A DNA stretch of 9,829 bases from the NCBI GenBank assembly GCA_027021095.1, contig JALUUZ010000329.1, forward strand, positions 1 through 9,829, in the 5' to 3' direction. The translations under genes were made by a program, and so were the position numbers. Under the pieces are notes generated by a model that did no database searches, was not told the DNA's origin, and worked only from the letters and a program-made list of their open reading frames with translations. The first letter of the stretch is position 1. Each line of letters starts with the position of its first letter. This document shows positions 5,382-9,829 of the stretch, piece after piece. The stretch comes from Gammaproteobacteria bacterium. GTDB lineage: Bacteria; Pseudomonadota; Gammaproteobacteria; SZUA-21.

Positions 5382-6404
5382 ATGAACCCAGTTACTGTAC
5401 AAAAGAACTACATCGATGCTGCGGCTTATCTTTTTGCAGCCCTCGTGCTGTTGTTTGTGTTGTCGTGGAAATTACTGGCAGCACTGCTTGCCGGCTTGGT
5501 CGTGCATGAACTCGTGCACATCGCCGCTCCCTACCTGATGCGCCACATGCGCATCCAGCGCCGGTCGGCAAAGATCACGGTCGTTGCCTTGTGGACGATG
5601 GTGGTCATCATCGTGTTGACGGTGTTTTCGATGGCGCTGGTTCACTATTTTCATACCGGGAATGAAAATCTGCCGGCGTTGCTGAAAAAAATGGCCGAAA
5701 TCCTTGAAACATCGCGTAATGCGCTGCCCGGCTGGCTGGCGGAGAAAGTCCCGCAGGATGTCACCGAAATAAAGAAGATAGTGATCGAGTGGCTGCGTAC
5801 GCATGCCGGTGAAGTGACCGCGGTGACCAAAAATACCCTGCGTATGTTTGCGCACGTGTTGATTGGCATGATTTTGGGAGCAATGATCGCACTGCATGAA
5901 ATCGATCGCCACGATCAGCCGGGACCACTGGCCTCGGCCATGACTGACAGGGCAAAGAATCTTTCGTTGTCTTTTCGGCAGGTGGTTTTTGCACAGGCCA
6001 GGATTGCATTGCTGAATACTGTTTTTACCGCGATTTACCTTGCAATCCTGTTGCCCGTCTTCGGGGTCAAGTTGCCGTTTCTGCTGACGATGATCATGCT
6101 GACGTTCGTGTTCGGCCTGTTGCCGGTGATCGGCAATATTCTTTCGAACACGGTGATCGTCATTGTCAGCTTGAGTTTCTCGTTCCAGGTGGCGGTCATT
6201 TCTTTGTTGTTTCTAATCGTGATTCACAAGGTGGAATATTTTCTGAATGCGAAAATCATCGGTGCACAGATCAAGACCAAGGCTTGGGAGATCCTGCTGG
6301 CGATGCTTGTACTCGAAGTCTTGTTCGGTATTGCCGGAGTCATTGCCGCACCGATTTATTATGCGTATTTGAAAACCGAGTTGAAGCAGGGCGGGCTGGT
6401 TTGA
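5382..6404 (+). CDS. AI-2E/PerM (UPF0118) family membrane permease
   Basis: This 340-residue polytopic inner-membrane protein belongs to the family that includes E. coli PerM and TqsA. Transmembrane segments can be seen at about 13-28, 31-48, 64-89, 155-172, 207-227, 231-251, 254-283 and 302-325. A soluble helical insert (about 92-150, LPALLKKMAEILETSRNALP) lies between the third and fourth, as is normal for the family. The family signature is visible as FVFGLLPVIGNILSNTVIV (242-260), then HKVEYFLNAKIIGAQIKTKA followed by WEILLAML (282-308). Members have been linked to autoinducer-2 export, Na+/H+ antiport or unknown small substrates, so the substrate is not assigned. ATG 5382 was chosen because the protein then begins just before TM1; an in-frame ATG at 5256 would add 42 non-conserved-looking residues. 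The Shine-Dalgarno is weak. The gene converges on the ankyrin gene across a 100-base gap. Confidence 0.88.
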   Translation: MNPVTVQKNYIDAAAYLFAALVLLFVLSWKLLAALLAGLVVHELVHIAAPYLMRHMRIQRRSAKITVVALWTMVVIIVLTVFSMALVHYFHTGNENLPALLKKMAEILETSRNALPGWLAEKVPQDVTEIKKIVIEWLRTHAGEVTAVTKNTLRMFAHVLIGMILGAMIALHEIDRHDQPGPLASAMTDRAKNLSLSFRQVVFAQARIALLNTVFTAIYLAILLPVFGVKLPFLLTMIMLTFVFGLLPVIGNILSNTVIVIVSLSFSFQVAVISLLFLIVIHKVEYFLNAKIIGAQIKTKAWEILLAMLVLEVLFGIAGVIAAPIYYAYLKTELKQGGLV

Positions 6405-6475
6405 CCCGTCCTGTTTACCATCATTCATCGCGAGATGGACAAGAGGCAGTTGGTCCGCCGCAGTAGAAGGATGGC

Positions 6476-6497
6476 AGGCAATGCGTGGCGTTTGCCT
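6476..6497. other. Stem-loop between convergent permease and ankyrin genes
   Basis: AGGCAA and TTGCCT (6 bp) enclose a 10-base loop in which GCG and CGT can add wobble pairs. It sits just beyond the ankyrin stop at 6505. It lacks a T-tract, so a role in transcription termination is only a possibility. Confidence 0.25.
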
Positions 6498-6504
6498 CGA
6501 TCGC

Positions 6505-6999
6505 CTATTCAAACCCGGCGACGCTGTCTTCGCCTGCCGGCTTGCTGCGTAACAAGCGTTTCAGCCTGGTCAGTTTGAGCAGCCTGACCATTTTTTTGTT
6601 GTTGACTCCCTTGGCGATGACTTTCGGGGTGGCGCCCATGTTGTTCTTGACATCGATGTCAGCGCCGTGTTCTATCAAAAGCCGCGCGATTTCGATGTCA
6701 CCGATCTCGATCGCACCGATCAGCGGCGTGTTGCCGACATAGTTTTTCTGATTGATATCGGCCTTGTGCTCGAGCAGGAGCTTGATCAGTTTCTGATTCC
6801 TGGTTTTCACTGCATAGCCGAGTGGTGAATCGCCGTTGGTGTCGATGGCGTTGATTTTTTCTCCACGCTCGAGCAGCGCGCTGACCTTGTCGATGTCACC
6901 GCTGTTGACGGCATCGTGTAAGGGATCTGCCATCGCCTGGTTGGCCAGCAGGATAAGATTCCATAAAAGAAAGCAGCGAATGAACTGTCTTGTACGCAT
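6505..6999 (-). CDS. Exported ankyrin-repeat protein
   Basis: This 164-residue protein has a cleavable signal peptide (MRTRQFIRCFLLWNLILLAN, cleavage likely after AMA at residue 24) and then about four ankyrin repeats. They read DPLHDAVNSGDIDKVSALLE (25-), NGDSPLGYAVKTRNQKLIKL (55-), VGNTPLIGAIEIGDIEIARL (88-) and the degenerate MGATPKVIAKGVNNKKMVRL (121-). The linkers (GEKINAID, KADINQKN, GADIDVKN) have the usual ankyrin form. A basic tail follows (KLTRLKRLLRSKP). It should act in the periplasm as a protein-binding scaffold; the partner is unknown. Periplasmic ankyrin proteins in bacteria are sometimes paired with catalases or effectors, but none is next door. ATG 6999 is set by a strong Shine-Dalgarno (GGAGGTGA, six bases upstream). 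The frame extends to 7065, but those residues precede the signal peptide and are rejected. Confidence 0.88.
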   Translation of the reverse strand: MRTRQFIRCFLLWNLILLANQAMADPLHDAVNSGDIDKVSALLERGEKINAIDTNGDSPLGYAVKTRNQKLIKLLLEHKADINQKNYVGNTPLIGAIEIGDIEIARLLIEHGADIDVKNNMGATPKVIAKGVNNKKMVRLLKLTRLKRLLRSKPAGEDSVAGFE

Positions 7000-7058
7000 T
7001 GCAATCACCTCCACGAACACAATACAAATAACCATCCATAGAGTGATTTTTATATCCT

Positions 7059-7076
7059 GAAACAAAAGCTTGTTTC
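7059..7076. other. AT-rich inverted repeat between selU and the ankyrin gene
   Basis: GAAACAA-AAGC-TTGTTTC is a perfect 7-bp stem with a 4-base loop. It sits about 60 bases upstream of the ankyrin start codon and 92 bases after the selU stop. It could be an operator for the ankyrin gene or a weak end signal for the selDU transcript. The AT-rich surroundings (7000-7085) fit a promoter region, but I cannot assign a -35/-10 pair. Confidence 0.35.
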
Positions 7077-7167
7077 TATATTGAATTATTGCAGAGAGTA
7101 CAGGTTGTTTATGTGCGCCGGTTCACTAAGCAGAAAGCTGCAGCGGCAGTAAGGGAATAGCGACGCC

Positions 7168-8277
7168 TTAGTTGCCAGTGGCTGGTTTATCTGTTGACTG
7201 GAGGTAGTGCAGTACTGCTTCATAGTCTCCGCGAAACACGATGCGCCGGGTTTTCTTCTGCAGCTGGTAGTCATACATCGGGTCATAGTAGGACTGCAGC
7301 AGTGCCTGGATCCAGATTCGGTGGTCGTCGGCAATATGCTGGCTGCGCTGCTTGTCCAATGCAGCGTGCATGATTGTTTTCAGCTCGCGGTAACGTTCGT
7401 TGCCAAGCCGGCGCTGAATCTTGTCCAGTACGCTGGTCAGGTACTGTGCCCAACGTTCGAAGCCGGCTTCCGTCCCGAACAGTTCCTGGTATTCAGCCAG
7501 TGTCTTCTGGATGTATTCGGCGAAGACATTGTCGACCCGGGTCTTGATGTCGGCCTCGAGCAGCAGCAGTGGCGAAGACTGCAGCTTGTCGATCACGCAT
7601 TGTGGCAGGCGGCGTGAACCGATGTTGGGTGCCTCATCCTCGAGTACGATGGAGCTATGGCGGCGTGCGTTGAGCTTGAGCAACTCGACCGCCAGCTTGT
7701 TTTCAATGTCGATCTGTGTCGGTTGTGGAGTGGGGTGCGCACCGAACGCGGACCCGCGGTGGTGATAGATTTTTTCCAGGTCGATGTGGTTGGCAAGCTC
7801 ATGCAGCAGCAGTGTTTTCCCGGTTCCGGTGCGGCCGCCAAGAACCACCGTGTTGGACTCGGTCATGCACTGTTCTGTCGCCTCGAGCAGGAAACGGCGT
7901 AATGCCTTGTAGCCGCCGCTGACACGGGGGTAATGGATTCCAGTGGCTTCGTGGATCCATTGCTGACAGATCCTGGAACGTAAGCCGCCACGGAAACAAT
8001 ACAGCGCCCCGTGCGGGTGGCGGTTTGCGAAGTCGACCCATTGTGCTGTTCTCGCCGCACGAATCTCTCCGGCCACCAAGGTTTCGCCCAATGCGATGGC
8101 CTCGTCCTGTCCCTGTTGTTTGTAGCGCAGGCCCACCGCCTGCCTTTCGGCGTCGTTCATCAGCGGCAGATTGGTTGCATTCGGGAACGCTCCCTGGGCA
8201 AACTCGATCGGGGCGCGGACATCGATCAATGGAACATCCTGTAGAAAAAGACGCAGATAGTCGTCGACAGTCTGCAT
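7168..8277 (-). CDS. selU: tRNA 2-selenouridine synthase (SelU/MnmH)
   Basis: This 369-residue cytoplasmic enzyme replaces sulfur by selenium at wobble 2-thiouridine (U34) of tRNAs for Lys, Glu and Gln, through a geranylated intermediate, using selenophosphate. The N-terminal rhodanese domain (about 5-125) begins LIDVRAPIEFAQGAFPNATN. It carries the catalytic loop YCFRGGLRSR, with C94 corresponding to the essential cysteine of the E. coli enzyme. The C-terminal P-loop domain has Walker A GRTGTGKT (148-155). Family motifs follow: HRGSAFG, PTQIDIENKL and VLEDEAPNIGSRRLP. Length is close to E. coli YbbB (364). ATG 8277 shares its A with the selD stop (TGATG), so translation is probably coupled to SelD, the enzyme that makes its substrate. 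No clear terminator follows; the only structure nearby is the weak inverted repeat at 7059-7076. Confidence 0.96.
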   Translation of the reverse strand: MQTVDDYLRLFLQDVPLIDVRAPIEFAQGAFPNATNLPLMNDAERQAVGLRYKQQGQDEAIALGETLVAGEIRAARTAQWVDFANRHPHGALYCFRGGLRSRICQQWIHEATGIHYPRVSGGYKALRRFLLEATEQCMTESNTVVLGGRTGTGKTLLLHELANHIDLEKIYHHRGSAFGAHPTPQPTQIDIENKLAVELLKLNARRHSSIVLEDEAPNIGSRRLPQCVIDKLQSSPLLLLEADIKTRVDNVFAEYIQKTLAEYQELFGTEAGFERWAQYLTSVLDKIQRRLGNERYRELKTIMHAALDKQRSQHIADDHRIWIQALLQSYYDPMYDYQLQKKTRRIVFRGDYEAVLHYLQSTDKPATGN

Positions 8278-9341
8278 CAGACGATTTCCACCAATGGCGT
8301 GGCGGCATCTTCCGCGGCAGGCAGCAGCCGGCCGAAACTGCGTAGTGTCAACCCCAGGCTGGCGGCAAGCTCAATAAACCCGGTTTCACCGTCCGGGTGC
8401 ACGGCGACCAGCAGTCCGCCCGAGGTCTGCGGATCGCACAGGATCGCACGCTGGGTGTCTGACATGTTGCCCAACTGGTGTCCGTAACTTTCGAAATTGC
8501 GTTGTGTGCCGCCGGGTGAACAACCTAGTTCGAGGTAATACTCCACCTGTGGAAGCCTAGGCACCAGCGAAAAATCGATCTGTGCGCGTACATGGCTGGC
8601 GTTGCAGATTTCCAGCAGGTGCCCCATCAGCCCGAAGCCAGTGACATCGGTCATTGCCCTGATCGCGCTGAGCCGGCCGAATTCGGCACCGGCGGTGTTC
8701 AGCCGGCACATGGTCTGTGGTGCAATTTGTGCGTGTTCCTGTTTCAGGCGTTTTTTCTTCTGTGCGGTAGTCAGAATCCCTATTCCCAGCCCCTTAGTCA
8801 GGTAAAGCCTACAACCGGGCTCGGCTTGGTCGTTACGCTTCAGGTGCGCGTTGTCGACCAGGCCAGTGACGGCAAGCCCGAACACCGGTTCCGGCGAATC
8901 GATCGAGTGCCCGCCTGCCAGCGGTATGCCGGCCTGATGGCAGGTGTGGCGTCCACCATCGATGACCCGTGCGGCGACCTCGGGACCCAGCTGTTCCAGT
9001 TTGTGCAGCGGCCAGCCAAAGATCGAGATCGCCATCAGCGGTCGTCCTCCCATCGCATAGACATCACTGATTGCATTGGTCGCAGCGATCCGCCCGAATT
9101 CAAACGGGTCATCGACGATCGGCATAAAGAAATCAGTAGTACTGATGACTGAAGTACCATTGCCCAGGTCGAATACCGCCGCGTCGTCCCGTGTGGCGTT
9201 GCCAACCAGCAGGCCGGGGAAACTGGTGTCCGGAATAGCCGACTGCAGCATTTTCTCGAGCAGCGCAGGTGCGATCTTGCAGCCGCAGCCCGCGCCGTGG
9301 CTGAATTCCGTCATGCGTATCGTGTGTTCTTCAGGTTGCAT
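8277..9341 (-). CDS. selD: Selenide, water dikinase (selenophosphate synthetase), cysteine form
   Basis: This 354-residue enzyme makes selenophosphate from selenide and ATP, the selenium donor for selenocysteine and selenouridine. The N-terminus TIRMTEFSHGAGCGCKIAP aligns with E. coli SelD; C19 and K22 correspond to catalytic C17 and K20. Both cysteine codons in GCGCK are ordinary TGC, so this is not a selenocysteine-containing SelD. Metal/ATP residues are present: RDDAAV (D52/D53), STTD (D70), SDVYAMGG (D93), AGGHSID (141-147), TDVTGFGLMGH (D232) and DPQTSGGLL (303-311). Length matches the family (about 347). ATG 9341 is used because homology continues to the start. AGGA lies about 12 bases upstream, a rather long spacing. 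It is the first gene of the selD-selU operon. No selA, selB, selC or selenoprotein gene is in view, so whether the cell also makes selenocysteine is open. Confidence 0.97.
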   Translation of the reverse strand: MQPEEHTIRMTEFSHGAGCGCKIAPALLEKMLQSAIPDTSFPGLLVGNATRDDAAVFDLGNGTSVISTTDFFMPIVDDPFEFGRIAATNAISDVYAMGGRPLMAISIFGWPLHKLEQLGPEVAARVIDGGRHTCHQAGIPLAGGHSIDSPEPVFGLAVTGLVDNAHLKRNDQAEPGCRLYLTKGLGIGILTTAQKKKRLKQEHAQIAPQTMCRLNTAGAEFGRLSAIRAMTDVTGFGLMGHLLEICNASHVRAQIDFSLVPRLPQVEYYLELGCSPGGTQRNFESYGHQLGNMSDTQRAILCDPQTSGGLLVAVHPDGETGFIELAASLGLTLRSFGRLLPAAEDAATPLVEIV

Positions 9342-9376
9342 CGTGCTGTTTTTTCCTGGTTCGTTGCCTGACCGGA

Positions 9377-9405
9377 ATTATATATGATGTGTAAATTTCT
9401 GTATA
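9377..9405 (-). promoter_or_regulatory. Probable sigma-70 promoter of selD-selU
   Basis: On the minus strand, TATACA (9405-9400) is followed by 17 bases and then a perfect TATAAT (9382-9377). The leader to ATG 9341 would be about 30 bases. The -35 box matches TTGACA at only four of six positions, but the -10 box and the spacing are ideal. Confidence 0.5.
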
Positions 9406-9407
9406 AT
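9402..9407 (+). promoter_or_regulatory. Candidate -10 box for the divergent plus-strand gene
   Basis: A perfect TATAAT on the plus strand, preceded by only a poor AT-rich -35 (about 9378-9383). It overlaps the proposed selD -35 box, so the two promoters would compete or be co-controlled. The leader to GTG 9487 would be about 73 bases. Confidence 0.35.
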
Positions 9408-9486
9408 GACTTGCTGTTCTGTGAAGCTAGTCCGCATGTGGATCGTTTGCTTGACAGGGTGTTGATTGCGCAGCAGGAGGGTTTAG

Positions 9487-9829
9487 GTGGAGATCGACTA
9501 CAGGTCAGTCAGGGTGTCCGGTATCAGTATCGAGCGTATGTTGCGCCGGGTGGACGAACTGGTTCAGCTGGCGAAGCAGGGCTTCGATTATGCGGTTCCC
9601 GAATTGCGTGTTTTTTTGTCGACCGGGCAGCAGTTTTCAGGGTTTATGGTGGCCTATGATCCTTCGGAGACGCTGGTACTGCACAGCCTGCAGCGGGGCG
9701 GGGTGACCAATACCGTGTATATCGAATCGTCGCGTATTGCCGGTATTGAGCTGACGAATATCGATTCCTATCCACAACTGCTCGATTTACAGTCGGAGCT
9801 GCATTTCAGCAAGTCGGTCAGTCGTATCC
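9487..9829 (+). CDS. Unknown protein with Sm-like domain pattern (3' end outside window)
   Basis: This GTG-initiated frame runs open for 114 codons to the window edge. The start is well supported: AGGAGG (9475-9480) sits six bases upstream. The N-terminal about 35 residues look helical (ERMLRRVDELVQLAKQGFDY). Residues 38-89 read PELRVFLSTGQQFSGFMVAY, DPSETLVLHS, then VYIESSRIAGIEL. The spacing G47-x4-G52-x5-D58-x6-L65 matches the Sm1 motif of Sm/LSm/Hfq proteins (L-x-x-G-x-x-h-x-G-x-h-x-x-h-D...L), and the later VYI...RIAGIEL could be the Sm2 strands. This suggests an RNA-binding-type beta barrel but is inference from pattern, not a recognised family. A different, overlapping frame (9384-9659) is rejected because it lacks a Shine-Dalgarno and family features. 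The gene is divergent from selD; any functional link is unproven. Confidence 0.75.
   Translation, partial: MEIDYRSVRVSGISIERMLRRVDELVQLAKQGFDYAVPELRVFLSTGQQFSGFMVAYDPSETLVLHSLQRGGVTNTVYIESSRIAGIELTNIDSYPQLLDLQSELHFSKSVSRI

Noticed and set aside
8592..9152. 186-codon plus-strand frame
   Set aside because: It is antisense to selD, whose motifs are complete on the minus strand.
9280..9300. Selenocysteine codon (TGA) in the SelD active site
   Set aside because: Both positions in GCGCK are TGC cysteine codons.
9384..9659. 91-codon plus-strand frame starting MMCKFLYND
   Set aside because: It lacks a Shine-Dalgarno and overlaps, in another frame, the GTG start at 9487, which has AGGAGG and a protein-like sequence.

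Overview
The window looks like chromosomal DNA from a gammaproteobacterium: moderate-to-high GC, ordinary proteobacterial gene families, and short GTAG-type palindromic repeats. Free-living or symbiotic sulfur/methane-oxidiser-type Gammaproteobacteria are plausible hosts, but the sequence does not fix a genus. There is no rRNA, tRNA, CRISPR array, transposase gene or phage gene.

Layout from left to right. (1) 1-640: the C-terminal third of a heavy-metal RND efflux pump (CusA/CzcA type), cut by the window edge. (2) 727-1194, minus: a small glycine-zipper lipoprotein. (3) 1354-1552: a composite palindromic repeat. (4) 1535-1957 and 2061-4088, minus: a glutaredoxin-like protein with a CPYC site, and upstream of it a full-length methyl-accepting chemotaxis protein. 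The chemoreceptor is preceded by a very good sigma-28 (FliA) promoter, so it is probably in the flagellar/chemotaxis regulon. (5) 4288-4685: a tandem array of the same repeat family, with three units of about 123 bp. (6) 4685-5077, minus: a small lipoprotein of unknown function. (7) 5382-6404, plus: an AI-2E/PerM-type membrane permease. (8) 6505-6999, minus: an exported ankyrin-repeat protein. (9) 7168-9341, minus: the selenium operon selD-selU, overlapping by one base. (10) 9487 to the end, plus: the divergently oriented start of a GTG-initiated gene with a strong Shine-Dalgarno. Its protein shows an Sm1-like spacing of conserved residues.

Functional links: SelD makes selenophosphate and SelU uses it to modify tRNA wobble uridines, so those two genes form one pathway. 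The chemoreceptor and the glutaredoxin-like gene are co-directional but may only share a transcript. The other genes look like independent units.

The least explained material is the repeat family. It has stem-loops with GTAG tetranucleotides (REP/REPIN style), a 123-bp tandem array, inverted copies on both sides of the glutaredoxin-chemoreceptor pair, and one unit in which the hairpin sequence has changed while the stem is kept.
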